DNA from: Ceratodon purpureus
Taxonomy: Eukaryota; Streptophyta; Bryopsida; Pseudoditrichales; Ditrichaceae
DNA: 64,000 bases
Assembly (NCBI GenBank): GCA_014871385.1
Contig: CM026432.1
Coordinates: 1,877,194-1,941,193, forward strand
Direction of reading: 5' to 3'
The notes under the pieces: model-generated
Database searches by the model: none
What the model was told of the DNA's origin: nothing
The model's input: only the letters and a program-made list of their open reading frames with translations
Position numbers and translations under genes: made by a program
In this document: positions 1 through 10,664 of the stretch, piece after piece
How the letters are laid out: each line of letters starts with the position of its first letter
Position numbering within the stretch: the stretch's first letter is position 1

Positions 1-745
1 CAAATTCCCGTAACTTCTTCAAACATTGTCCAAATTGGACTTATGAGATGTTTTTTGGCATCTACAGGAAATGTAGATGCCAAAAAACACCTCATAAGCC
101 CGATTTGGGGACGTTTTGAAGAAGTTATGAAGATTTTAAGATTCGGGATTTTTTTTTTTTAATTTGCGGCCGTCCCCGCGGCCGTCGCCGGGGACGGCCG
201 GCCGTCCCCACGGCCGTCCCCGGGGGTCGGCCCCCCGTCCCCGCCGACGGCCGACCCCTCAACTCCCCGAAATCTCCAAATTCCCGTAACTTCTTCAAAA
301 ATTGTCCAAATTGGACTTATGAGATGTTCTTTGGCATCTACAGGAAATGTAGATGCCAAAAAACACCTCATAAGCCCGATTTGGATACGTTTTGAAGAAG
401 TAATGAAGATTTTAAGATTCGGGATTTTTTTTTTTTAATTTGCGGCCGTCCCCGCGGCCGTCGCGGGGGACGGCCGGCCGTCCCCACGGCCGTCACCGGG
501 GGTCGGCCCCCCGTCCCCGCCGACGGCCGACCCCTCAACTCCCCGAAATCTCCAAATTCCAGTAACTTCTTCAAAAATTGTCCAAATTGGACTTATGAGA
601 TGTTTTTTGGCATCTACAGGAAATGTAGATGCCAAAAAACACCTCATAAGCCCGATTTGGAGACGTTTTGAAGAAGTTATGAAGATTTTAAGATTCGGGA
701 TTTTTTTTTTTAATTTGCGGCCGTCCCCGCGGCCGTCGCCGGGGA
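1..745. repeat. 276-bp tandem repeat, three units, each with a long palindrome
   Basis: Units start at 1, 277 and 553, giving a period of 276 bp; the third diverges after about 745. Each unit has an AT-rich half containing a near-perfect hairpin (in unit 1, arms 41-66 and 72-97). The hairpin is extended outward by weaker pairing of the stretch around 11-38 with that around 98-128. The other half is GC-rich and built on a degenerate GGCCGTCCCC motif. No coding function is likely. The array is cut by the left window edge, so the copy number is unknown. Confidence 0.9.
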
Positions 746-1394
746 CGGCTGCGTCTCCACGCGGTCGGCCACGTGGACGGCCGCGTCTCCACGCGGTCGC
801 CCACGCGGACGGCCGTGGGATCGGACGGCCCTCCGCGGCCAACCATGCCGGCCGCGGGCCGTCCGATCCCGCGGCCGTCGGCGTTGCCGACCGCGGGGAC
901 GGCCACGGGGACTGCCGCGGGATCGGATGGCCCGCGGTCGGCTGCGCCGCTCGAGCGGTCCCCGATGGCCTGCGCCGGGATCGATCCGGGCCGTCGGATC
1001 CCGCGGCCGTCCCCGAGGCCGTCCCCGCGGTCGGCCGCGGCGACGGCCGTGGGATCCGACGGCCCTGGAGGGCCGCCCACATCCGACGGCCCGCGATGTG
1101 CCAGCACGGCCGCATCTTGGCCGTCGGATCGACGTGCGGCCGTCCGCAACGACCCCGCGGCCGTCTCCGCGGCCGTTCCCGCGGCCGTCCCTGCGAACGG
1201 ACGGCCGAGATGAGGCGTGGTGGCGGGATCGGCCGATCGGACGGCTGGGGAATGTTTTTACCCCTCCGGAGTCGCAAAATTATTACCGCGGCGTAATTCT
1301 CGAGCGTCGGGGACGCCACGTCCGGGACGGGGGACGTCCGGGTCGGACGTCTTGACGTCCGGAGCCGGGTCGGACGTCTATTTGAACAACCCTG
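745..1394. repeat. GC-rich simple-sequence block ending in a hAT-like terminus
   Basis: About 500 bp of degenerate GCGGCCGTCCC-type repeats is open in several frames at once and gives only R/P/G/A-rich translations, so I do not treat it as coding. From about 1,310 the motif becomes GACGTCCGG-like. The block ends at 1,394 with CAACCCTG, whose reverse complement starts CAGGGTTG, like hAT-type ends and like the MITE at 1,902. The left end and any target duplication lie outside the window, so calling 1-1,394 one non-autonomous hAT-like element is an inference. Confidence 0.5.
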
Positions 1395-1545
1395 TTGAAA
1401 AGATTGGAATAATTTAAATGTGGATATTCTTTTGGTTATTTCAACTGGAGTATTCTATAATCTTCTATTTTGTGACGTCAAATTTATGAAACTATTCTTG
1501 TATATTCTTCTCTAGTGCTCTTAGACAAAATCCTATTATTGAGAT

Positions 1546-1581
<36 letters not shown>

Positions 1582-1893
1582 TTTTGGTTTGATGATTTTT
1601 TAAACAAAAAATAAATAGTTTTTAATTATTTTTATGAGAGAAGAATTATCTTCAAAATCACTAAGTTTTTGAAAAATGTGTTTTTTTTTTCTAATTATAT
1701 TATTGATTTTTTACTCTAAATACTTGGAAGGTATAAAAAAGCCTGATGGTTTCTCCATATATTGCATGTGAGATTTTGAATCCCTATAGTGCAATTAATA
1801 TTGAAATTTATATCAATTTAACTATCAAAAAGTCGCAAATCTCTTTAGGATGACACTTCTCTGTTTTCTTCAAATATTGTAAAATTCTATTAT
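1395..1893. other. AT-rich intergenic stretch
   Basis: No gene is seen. There is a run of about 30 A at roughly 1,548-1,577 and several shorter T runs. It separates the GC-rich repeat from the MITE. Confidence 0.6.
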
Positions 1894-1901
1894 ATAACAG
1901 T

Positions 1902-2151
1902 CAGGGTTTTCTATCCCGTCTGGTCGTGACTATCCCGTCGCGACGTCGGAATGGGTCGCGACGAGGGTCCTCCGACGTCATAATAGGTTTTGTAATGTAA
2001 AAATGAAAAAGTATAAATGAAAAGGTTGCATTTTGGAGTTGGGCCGTCACAATAAAGACCGAATGGGACGTCCGGACGTGACTCTAAAGCGTCGTGACGT
2101 CTCGACATTATGACGCAAGAGGGCCAAGTCACGACCGAATAGAAAACCCTG
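1902..2151. mobile_element. hAT-type MITE, 250 bp, 8-bp target duplication
   Basis: The ends are inverted repeats beginning CAGGGTTTTCTAT (1,902 onward) and ending ATAGAAAACCCTG (to 2,151); the pairing extends with mismatches through GGTCGTGAC. The element is flanked by the identical octamer ATAACAGT at 1,894-1,901 and 2,152-2,159. An 8-bp duplication with CAGGG-type ends is the hallmark of hAT superfamily elements. The interior has repeated GACGTC/CGTCGCGAC motifs and no transposase, so it is non-autonomous. Confidence 0.88.
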
Positions 2152-2159
2152 ATAACAGT

Positions 2160-3318
2160 TAAAAATGTAAAAAATGACCACCATTGAATTTCACATTTGA
2201 GTCCATCACAAGTTCACAACAGATTTTACCTACAATTTTGTTAGTAACTTCTATTTATCTAAGATGGAAACATATTTACATCTTACAGTTTCAAAAGTGA
2301 TTACAGATATTTGACCTAGATCTCATAGTGATAACTTGTACTAAAACATTTGATGCATGTACTCTCAGCAAGTGAATACAACTTACAAGATGAGACATTA
2401 GATACATTAAAACAAACATCTATAGAGTCTCCTCTATCACTGGACTCCGCCTAATCCATCACAATAGATAGTCATAGGAGTCACACCTTCACAAACCAAT
2501 CCTTCTTTCACCTTCACAAAGCAAACCATCTTTCAGACACAACCTATGACAAGAAAATGCATGATCTCTACACACATCCAGTAAAAGTTGCAGGAATTGC
2601 TCATTCTAAAACTGCACAACACGGGCCACTTAAGTTCAAAGTTCGTTAATTCGTACAACATACTTAAGCTAGCTCAAGCAACGAAATGCCATGGTCAGAT
2701 GATAATCGGCTCAACCTAGCTGAAGACAACCTTCATGATCAAAATTAGGAAGTTAGGTAAAGCTCCAAACGGGACTCGCATTCAGATGCTTTCCACATGA
2801 AACGCAACAACAACAGCAACACGTTTGAACTTTGAGAAGAATAAAATTGGAATCTTCAGATCTTCAGAACTGCCATCATGTTAACCAAAAAACTTGCAAA
2901 CGAAACACTAGGTAAAACCTGCAGAAAGTATGCATTCTATGGTTTACTTCGAAAGGACTACATCTAAAACAATACTCCGTCTCGAAGTGCTGCTATACCT
3001 TTAGACTTCCGCAGATGTAATAGTCTGCAGTTCTGAAAGTAAATACTTCTGTTTGAAAGCTCTAGAAGGTGGAGTAATACCTGTTTGAAACTACGGTGGT
3101 TATCTCAACCAAAGAATTATCATAATGTTATCCCATGATGTCGCTATCTCTGCTCATTGTATCCTAACACAGGCTACACTACGCCGGGTATCTGTGAACT
3201 GCAAAATATAATACATGTACGCTAAAATAAGTCCACAGGCATCGATGTTCAGCTGTCCTCACAAGCAGAAACCTGAACGGAATCCGTACTCAGGGTGATC
3301 AACGACTGCCTGCACTCC
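2160..3318. other. 3' flank of galactosyltransferase copy 1
   Basis: No reading frame stands out. From about 2,560 to 3,318 the sequence is recognisably but loosely similar, with many indels, to the 3' flank of copy 2 at about 41,330-42,140. Part of it (about 2,940-3,160) is similar in inverted orientation to 9,250-9,490. It probably contains the 3' UTR of the minus-strand gene. Confidence 0.5.
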
Positions 3319-4314
3319 TTAACTGAGCGCTACCGATCCATTACCAACCGCAGTAGACCCATTCAGACTGAAACGGCCACCCTCGAAATGCTGCAACACG
3401 TCCATCCACAGTTCGGTGCTCTTCATCTGATGAATCAAAATCGTCTCCGGCACCAGCTCATTCGGGCACCGGTTCTTGCCCATGTACTGCGGGTGGTCGT
3501 AAAACAACGGCTTCTTGCTCACACGATGCTTCGCCTTCTTGCCCTCGTTGAACCAGTCGGCCGTCATGCGATCCTCCTGGTATCCACCCGTCTTATTGAG
3601 CACAATCTCACTCGTGCTGATCCACTCGATCAAATCCCACGTGATCACGTAACCCATGCCCGCCATGTATCCCCAGTACGGATTCTTGTTGGCACAAGGT
3701 AAGATATAGCCGTAGTACAGATCGGTGCGGGACTCCTCGGCCAGCGAAGACGCAAGGTTGTTGATGCGGACGTACGAGTCGTCGTCCACCTTCATGACGT
3801 AGTCGTAGCGGACGCCCATCTCGAAGACAGTGGAGAAGAAGCGCCAAGTCTTGCCCGCGTTCATGTTCTCGTCCATGTCCAGAACGATGATGTCGCCGTA
3901 TCGGTGAGACTCCAACCCAATCTGCAGGGACTCGTTTCTATCCATGGGACGGCCGATGATGAAGCGAACCGTGACATTCGCGATGTCAGTGGATTGCATG
4001 CCGTAGGCGAGGCGGATGATGTTGCGTCGCTCTACTCGGGAAGCAGTGCTGAAAACGCCCATGATGATGGAGAACTCCTTCGCTGAGGGTGACGCCTGTA
4101 GAGGTGATACTGAGAAGGAGCTCGAGATCGCCGGAAGCACGCAGCCTGTCGAGTTCAGCACGAGTGGTGTGGCGACTAGAAGCGTGAAAACGACCAGCGT
4201 CGCGAGCATGGCGACGAGTCCGACTACCCACATGAGGAGGCACCATCGTTTAATCATTGTCTTCGAAGAGGCCCTGTTCTGAGCACTGAGAATGTGGGCC
4301 GTAGTTCCCATCAT
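3319..4314 (-). CDS. GT31 family beta-1,3-galactosyltransferase-like protein, copy 1
   Basis: Intronless 331-residue reading frame. The layout is that of a Golgi type II membrane glycosyltransferase: a short cytosolic N-terminus, one hydrophobic anchor at about residues 25-52, a Ser-rich stem and a lumenal catalytic domain. The catalytic part has the GT31 landmarks RVERRNIIRLAYG near residue 93, the metal-binding DxD motif in KVDDDSYVRI, and a late acidic motif YQEDRMTADWF. GT31 enzymes transfer galactose or a related sugar from a UDP donor in beta-1,3 linkage onto glycoproteins or glycans; the acceptor cannot be read from sequence. Copy 2 at 42,142-43,125 has an almost identical protein from the stem onward, differing at a handful of residues, with a different N-terminal dozen. 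Nothing looks broken. Two Met codons lie in tandem at the start. Confidence 0.88.
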   Translation of the reverse strand: MMGTTAHILSAQNRASSKTMIKRWCLLMWVVGLVAMLATLVVFTLLVATPLVLNSTGCVLPAISSSFSVSPLQASPSAKEFSIIMGVFSTASRVERRNIIRLAYGMQSTDIANVTVRFIIGRPMDRNESLQIGLESHRYGDIIVLDMDENMNAGKTWRFFSTVFEMGVRYDYVMKVDDDSYVRINNLASSLAEESRTDLYYGYILPCANKNPYWGYMAGMGYVITWDLIEWISTSEIVLNKTGGYQEDRMTADWFNEGKKAKHRVSKKPLFYDHPQYMGKNRCPNELVPETILIHQMKSTELWMDVLQHFEGGRFSLNGSTAVGNGSVALS

Positions 4315-4440
4315 TCGTAACCCCCAAAATCCTAAGTCAAGGTCTCTGATCTGACAAATTCCCTAAACACAAAATTCCCTCCACCTGCAACTCTAAAAGT
4401 ACATGATCGGAGATTCAGTTCTCCACAATGCGCGATCAGA
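4315..4440 (-). promoter_or_regulatory. Upstream region / 5' UTR of galactosyltransferase copy 1
   Basis: This stretch is virtually identical to the DNA just upstream of copy 2 (43,126-43,250). Beyond about 4,440 the two diverge sharply, although the flank at about 4,420-4,884 has a separate inverted relative at 8,738-9,206. Confidence 0.5.
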
Positions 4441-4884
4441 TACTGCAGTTATATGAGGCACGTCAACGCAAAAGCATGATGATGGATCAGAATGTATGGA
4501 GTCCCGACTCCCGAAAAGAAACTGGTTCACGTGCGTAGTCGATACAAGAGGTCCAAGTTTCAGAACTGCCGAAGCGCGCACGTACTAGTTGTGATGAGAG
4601 GGGGGGCATAGCTAGTGAATAACCAGCTTCCCCGAAGCTTAGTTCAAAACTGGTCCCCGCCCGCCTCCTACCAACCGGGACGAGTGACGACCTGAGGCTT
4701 GGTGAGTGGTGAACGTTTAATCAGTCACACTTTATTACCAGAATGGTGGAGGATGGAGGCCACCTTGCTAAACCGAGGGAGAGTGATGATCAACATCCTT
4801 CTACCATATCTTTATTCACAATGGGTTATGGAAATCAGGGCCCTCTCTCCTTTCGGTTCACTTTATAGAGGGAGGTCGCCTGCC
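4420..4884. repeat. Left arm of inverted repeat (partner 8,738-9,206)
   Basis: The sequence around the motifs CCCGAAGCTTAGTTCAAAAC, GGGACGAGTGACGACCTGAGG and GGTTCACTTTATAG is found in reverse complement at 8,738-9,206 with moderate divergence. It is the 5' flank of galactosyltransferase copy 1, so the partner marks an inverted copy of that gene's upstream region. Confidence 0.85.
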
Positions 4885-4893
4885 CTTGCGATA

Positions 4894-5202
4894 AACCTCG
4901 CCCTCGTCTTAATGACGAGGGCCCCCCAACCAGGGCTGTCATTGGAGGGGGCAAAAAGCCCCCTATATTTTGCATGTTGATGAAAAAAAAAATTAAAATT
5001 TTAAAATTTTTAAAAAATATATAAACTAACTAAAATTAATCTAGTGGATCCCCCTAGACTAATTCGGGGTCCCCGGTTTCATTAAAAATAAAAAAATTAC
5101 TAAAAAAGGGCCGCAGGGCCCCTAAAAATAGATCAGGGAGGAAAGGAGAAAGGAGAGGAGGAGGGGGAGGGCCCGCCTCGTCATTAAGACGAAGGCGAGG
5201 TT
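4894..5202. repeat. MITE-like element with 27-bp inverted ends
   Basis: Arms 4,894-4,920 and 5,176-5,202 are inverted copies of AACCTCGCCYTCGTCTTAAT plus GACGAGG, and each arm is itself partly palindromic. Between them lies an AT-rich stretch followed by a purine-rich stretch. I see no clean target duplication, so the termini are uncertain. Confidence 0.45.
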
Positions 5203-8114
5203 TAGAGCGAGGGGGTCGCCTGTTTAGCCTTGTGCATGGGCCCAGCTGCCCAGCTGCCAAAATTCTAAGTTCATGGTCTACAACTTCAATTTGTGCATTA
5301 TTGGCAAACCAATCCTCCTCCATGATGTACTTTACAACAATTTTGTCAAACACTTCCATTACAAATTTGGCACCTTGAGGTCTTAAGAGGGTGAAATCCT
5401 AGAAATATCACACATGATTTGAAAATGACACACAAATCATTTATTGTAGCATCTTCAACATGACGGCTACGATGTTGTTGAGAAGCAACAATCAACCACT
5501 TACTATAGGTCCCAAAATTGGCTCTAAGGTTGAATGTCCATACACCACTAGAAACTTTATAAGCAACACGTACCTCTTGCCAAAACTGTCACTTGCACTG
5601 TGAATTGTGGATCTGGTGTACCGTGTTTGGTTTAGGTTGCCAAGTGTAATAGTTTTATGTGTCATGCATTTTTAGTATGGGTGGCGCGTGAAATGGTTTT
5701 GGAGTGTAAAAGATATTGTTCAAAGTACTTGTCTGTAGGTAGAATTAGGGGATAAAAAATGTGGTTTTCCCATTTGGGCTACATAGTGAGTGGTTGGAGT
5801 ACGCACTATATAATACATGCTGCAGTCATATTTTCATATTCCAATTGGGCACACTTCTATCTGCACACGCTCTTTGAGGCCCGCGCCCCATTGTTCGACT
5901 TTGCGACGTCCAGCGCGATCCACGATGGGCCTAGAGGGGACCATGTCTGGCGTCAAGCCAGTGTGAATTTATTCACATTAAACCCTGCTTTCCATTCCAA
6001 GTTCCTTCAATGAAGTTCAATCCTATAAAGCCATCCCTAGAACACATCAATACAAGAAGAAAGAGGTTGTTCAGAGAAGGGCCCTGGAATGAGCTGTAGC
6101 AACGTCCTTATAGGGCAACAAAGTTAAGCATGACCTACTGGACAAGGAAAATGAGCGTGTGACACAGGGAGTAAGAGCGCGATGGACAAGAAGGACGTCA
6201 TGCGGGAGCCAACTCAACCAACATAGCTAGATGCACCTTCCAGTGCGGCAAGACACAGCAACGGGACAACCCCACTTAGGCATTTGAATGGGTGGTAACC
6301 ATTTTGGGTTGTGGTTACACACAAATTGAACTAGGTTAGGTAAGACGAGTTCAGAGATTTATTTGTATGGTACTTTTCATTTTAGTAGTAGAGTTTACGA
6401 TTTAAGGTAACTAGGATTCATGGTTTTCGGCGACTTCAAGAACAAGAGATAGTTGAGCATTATTTGGACAGTGGAAAACCTTTAAATCGGTTTCACATCA
6501 CGAAGTATTTTTGTCTTTGAAAATTTGTAACTATTTGAATATTTGAAATTTTTTGTCTTCTATGAGAAAAAATATTTTTTACATGAGAAAAATATACCCC
6601 AAAAATAACCCTACCAAAGAAAACTCAAAATCCTTATGTTGGTGGTTTCAGGACATCCAACCTTATTATAGAGACATTAGATTGCAAAGTCAATCAAGCT
6701 AAATTAAAATGAAATGGAGCCTGGTACCTCCTCTCCTACCTTCACGAATCATTCCTACCTTCACTCCACGATCTGTTCAGCATTAATTAAAAACTTCGAC
6801 CTCACAAGCTGATCTCGTCTCTTCTACATCCATCCAGATTGGACTTCAGTCTTACCACGCTGACCCAATTCAACTCTGCCCACTGGCAGCTGAGCCCATG
6901 CCAGCAACAGCTACCACAATTGGAAGAGATTTTTTTGCAATGATCCAAGAACAGTACCTACTACCGATGTAGCGAGAGAATCCGGCGGCACCTAGCCAGG
7001 ATCTAGCCGTCTGTCGGGATAGAGAAAGCTGGATTCTATAATGTAATGTGGCAGTCGCTAGTAGGTGGGATATGAAAATTGGTCCAGTGTTTTTATTTAA
7101 CGTAATCATAGTATTAGTTTGGAAATAGAAAATGCTTTGCGAAATTATAGATATACAATTTACCATATACCGTACACGGCAGTCCGCAAGTCAATTGTTC
7201 CTTCTCGTACCTGGGATTATGAAAGTACTGCTTTCAGCTCTTGGTCGTCACTCACTGCTGATTACAGTGAAGCGCCAAATCACAGTGAAGCGCCGAATTA
7301 CATTAAGTTACTCTACATGAATTTTAATCCGAGGAACCAGGAGCACATTCAACCGAATCATGGAGACGGAGCGTCGGAGGTGCTTTCTTTGCATGAGGGT
7401 CTGGAACAAGAAACTCATTTCTCATTAATACCGAACTTTGATCACTGAACATGTAGCAACGTTGCACCTTCTGACTCTGTTACTGCTGGAGCGCATAAAG
7501 TTTATAATAGATCTCAACCTTAACATCTCTATCACTGGTTCTGTGCGGCGCAAGTCATTGCTCACAGCAATGCACTCTCTTCAGCCATTGCTCGGGGGCC
7601 GGTATGCCATCCCTGACACGGTCGGCTCCAACTCATCTTCATTATTCAAACTGTCTCTGGTAGCTTCTGAGCTGTTCATGCATGCTGTTAAGTTGCAGGC
7701 TGTTAAGTTGCGACAATGACGTGCTGGACTCTATGCACGATAATAATTTAAAGTGTGAGTTGCAGAGAACGACTACGATACCAATTTCTGTTCATAGAAA
7801 TCAAGCTTCGCAATGTTCAAGCAAGAGCAGACAGATACCGGAAGGCAAGGCAACTAGAATCTGTACGAGAGTTGAGGAGGAACCAAAGGTTCCAAAACTG
7901 GCCAAAATTGTGATAGAAATGGCAACGAGACATCAGTTGACAGAGCCAATCAAGCTAAATGAAAATGAAACGGCCTGCTCCAGGAGCAGCAGTTCAGCAT
8001 TAATGATAATCCTTGACCTGACACTGGTTTCACGTCTTCTTCATCCATCCAGATTAGACTGAACGATAATACCATGCTGATCGGAACTCTACCCAGTGGC
8101 AGCTGGGCTCATAG
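5203..8114. other. Gene-poor stretch between the inverted repeats
   Basis: No supported gene. The 101-residue minus-strand frame at 5,054-5,359 runs through the MITE-like repeat, is partly simple sequence and is not recognised. A diverged direct repeat of about 200 bp is visible between about 6,690-6,900 and 7,940-8,110, sharing AATCAAGCTAAAT, TTCAGCATTAAT, CATCCATCCAGATT and CAGTGGCAGCTG-like blocks. Small direct repeats such as AGTGAAGCGCC occur near 7,268-7,295. Confidence 0.4.
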
Positions 8115-8330
8115 CAGGGCCACACCAAGCCCTCCAGCAGCCCCAGCTGGAGAAAGAATCACAAAACACCAGCTGGAGAAAGAAGGGCTGGAGCTGCTGG
8201 AGCCGCTGGATGCACCTCTCTCCCCTGCTTCCAGCCGCTCCAGTCACTCCAGCACCAGCCCTCCTTTCACGGGCTGGTGTTTTATAGTTTTGTCCTCGCT
8301 AGGGCTGCTGGAGGGCTTGGTGTGGCCCTG
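8115..8330. mobile_element. Small inverted-repeat element with perfect 29-bp ends
   Basis: Positions 8,115-8,143 and 8,302-8,330 are exact reverse complements, starting CAGGGCCACACCAAGCCC. The CAGGG start is hAT-like, but the 8 bases on each side do not match, so no target duplication is seen. The interior has repeated CAGCTGGAGAAAGAA and CCAGC-rich motifs. No coding content. Confidence 0.65.
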
Positions 8331-8336
8331 GTATCA

Positions 8337-8718
8337 GAGCATCTACAGCGATGGTCCACAAGCCATCAAACATGAGAGTTTGAAGGGGCCGCAGGCCAAA
8401 CTGTCCCACACCGTTGCTCCAAAGCGGGATTTAAGGATTGAGGGCTCGCTAAAATTCCTTCAAGGCTCTGGCACCTCCAGAGTCAAGCAAGGGCCCTTGG
8501 GCGTAATTAACAGCTCTCAGGAGCAGACTTTGAGACAAGAAACTCAATCTCAGGAGTCCTAGCCACGTATGTGTCATCACGTAGAAGCTTGAAAGTTGAA
8601 GGGTGAATGTTGAAGGGCACCACTGCGGGACTCTCAAGCTCGCCTCCCTCTCCACAAGTTGAGGCCGCGTCAAGCCTCCCTTGTGAGCCCGGCTTGAAGA
8701 CCACCACTGTAGATGCTC
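8337..8718. mobile_element. Tourist/PIF-Harbinger-like MITE with TCA target duplication
   Basis: The ends are inverted repeats GAGCATCTACAGCGATGGTC at 8,337 and its reverse complement (two mismatches) ending at 8,718. The triplet TCA flanks both sides (8,334-8,336 and 8,719-8,721). A 3-bp duplication and GAGCATCT-type ends fit PIF/Harbinger-type MITEs. It sits almost directly beside the preceding small element. Confidence 0.65.
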
Positions 8719-8737
8719 TCATGCACAATGCTGACCA

Positions 8738-9490
8738 GGTGACCTCCCCCTATAAAGTGAACCGAAAGGCGAGAGGGCCCTGCTTTCCATAATCCATGGT
8801 GAATGAAGACATGGTAGAAGCATGGTGATCATAACTCTTCCTCGGATTAGCAAGGAGGCCTCCTTCCTCTACCGTTCCGGTGGTAAAGTCAACTGATTAA
8901 AGACTCACCACTCTGACACTCCTCAAGCCTCAGGTCGTCACTCGTCCCGGTTGGTATGAGGTGGGCGGGGACCAGTTTTGAACTCATCAGCTTCGGGGAA
9001 GCTGGTTATTCACTAGCCATGCCAACTCTCATCACAACTGGTACGTGCGCGCTTCGACAGTTCTGTAACCCGGACCTCTTGTATCGACTAATGCACGTGA
9101 ACCACTTTATTCTCGGGTCTCCAGACATTCAGCTAATCCATCATCAAGCTTTTCCGTTGACGTACCTCGTATAACTGCAGTATCTGATCGCGCATTGTGA
9201 AGTACTGGTCCCATTTTGTAGTTTCAAAGTTGCATGTAGAGGGGTTTAGTGTTTTGGGAGTCTGTGAGCAGAGATGGCGACATTATGATATATCTGGTTG
9301 TGAGAACGACTGCATGTAGCTTAGAAGGTATTTTGAACCATCTTCAGATTGCGCCTTCAAACAGAAGTATTTACTTGCAGCAAAGCAGACTACGATGACA
9401 CCTCTAGATCAAGGTACGGCAGCACTTTGAAATGGAATCTTGTCTCTGGTGCATTTAAGAGTACTGTGCATCCGGTTAGTGATGAACGCA
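8738..9490 (+). pseudogene. Galactosyltransferase copy 3: flanks only, coding region lost
   Basis: Positions 8,738-9,240 are the reverse complement of the 5' flank of copy 1 (about 4,350-4,884). Positions from about 9,250 to 9,490 are the reverse complement of the 3' flank of copy 2 (about 41,650-41,880), including the shared block TTGCGCCTTCAAACAGA. The two flanks meet near 9,243-9,252, and the approximately 1-kb coding region present in the other two copies is absent. It is therefore a gene remnant in the opposite orientation, with no protein product. Confidence 0.75.
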
Positions 9491-10638
9491 TGTTTCACAC
9501 ACGTTTCGCCCTGTGTTTTGCGCCAGCTTCTGAGCTTGACTTATTCTAGGGATTATCTACGAGGTCGTGGCTCTTGCACAGGCTCTGATGAGGATTGGCG
9601 GTTTGTGTCCGATGGGCAAGCTGGGTGTGTCCATCTTCGTTTCTTTGGAGGTGGTTGCTGAGGTGACGTCCACAGTCCGTGGGCCGTGCTTTAGGTTATG
9701 GAGTTCGATTGCAAGGTCAGCACTTCACCAACTACTTACGTACTTACTAATATTGTGCACTGGGCTCGCCAATTTCGGATTCATGTACTACTGAAGATGT
9801 TTATGTTGGATACCTTGGATGTTAGTTTCACCATGATAAGTTTTGGATCACCATCAAATATAGTTTAAGTGTTGCATGAGAGCAAGGTTATGATTTAGTT
9901 AACACGTTAGACTTGAATGTGATTTTTTGGTCATGGCAATGCTGTTAAATAATAAATTGTAAATCTCATTTTTGTTTTTGAGCATTTTTCATGTACAGTG
10001 CAGAGAGCGTCCAGTAACTGTTCATAGTCATTGCCTGCCTTGGAAGCCATGGCGTTTATACCATTTGGTTACCATAATCAATAATTATTCATAATTATTT
10101 CAGGGAGAATCTATTTCAATATTCATAATTAATAAAGGTTCTAGGCTGCTTCAGCCTTCACTTAAAGCTTTGTTCTCTTATACTGCAGTTTTGAACTCCT
10201 TGAAAATTGCAGTAATTTATACCTGACCGGCTGGACGTTCATAGGTCAGAAGAAGAACTTCAGCCTTGAAGGAGCTGACATGAATATGGTGTTTGTTCAT
10301 TCTATTCTGACACTGTTTGGAGGTCAATTCAGATTGTAGTGTTTTTTGTTAGAGGCTAGTGGTATAATATTTTGATAGGTTTGAGGCATTTTAATGTAAG
10401 GACACTTATAAAGTGCAAAGAACAATGTAGTTATTTTCCCGTCAACATCCTCTTTGTTTGAATTTGTCCAATTTTGTTGTAGTTGAATATTAATCATTCA
10501 CACACTGAATTTTGAACTTTGAAGTGGTCAAGAATCAAAGCCAATTTTATCTATTTATATTGTTTTGAAGTTCATGAGGGCAAAGACAAAAATGTTGTAG
10601 ATGCAAATTAATTATGTAATAATAGATATCCTTACTAT
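9491..10638. other. AT-rich left flank of the giant transposon
   Basis: No gene is supported; the short plus-strand frames at 9,440-9,794 have no recognisable content. The last four bases, CTAT (10,635-10,638), are the left copy of the presumed target-site duplication. Confidence 0.5.
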
Positions 10639-10664
10639 GGGGGGAAGCACAATAAAGTGTACCA
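10639..10664 (+). repeat. Left terminal inverted repeat of the giant transposon
   Basis: 26 bp starting with six G, exactly the reverse complement of 39,781-39,806. A further short match (AAAGTG) follows a few bases inward in both arms. Confidence 0.9.

Noticed and set aside
435..1319. Long overlapping reading frames rich in Arg, Pro, Gly and Ala on both strands (up to 294 codons)
   Set aside because: They are a by-product of the GC-rich GGCCGTCCC repeat, which is open in several frames at once; there is no domain and no natural start.
3295..3702. 135-residue plus-strand frame, and a similar 144-residue frame at 42,091-42,525
   Set aside because: Both lie antisense to the two galactosyltransferase genes and mirror them; they are shadows kept by the duplication.
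5054..5359. 101-residue minus-strand frame with a protein-like start (MEVFDKIVVKYIMEEDWFAN)
   Set aside because: It runs into the purine-rich MITE-like repeat and has no recognisable family. It may be a retroelement scrap but cannot be supported.
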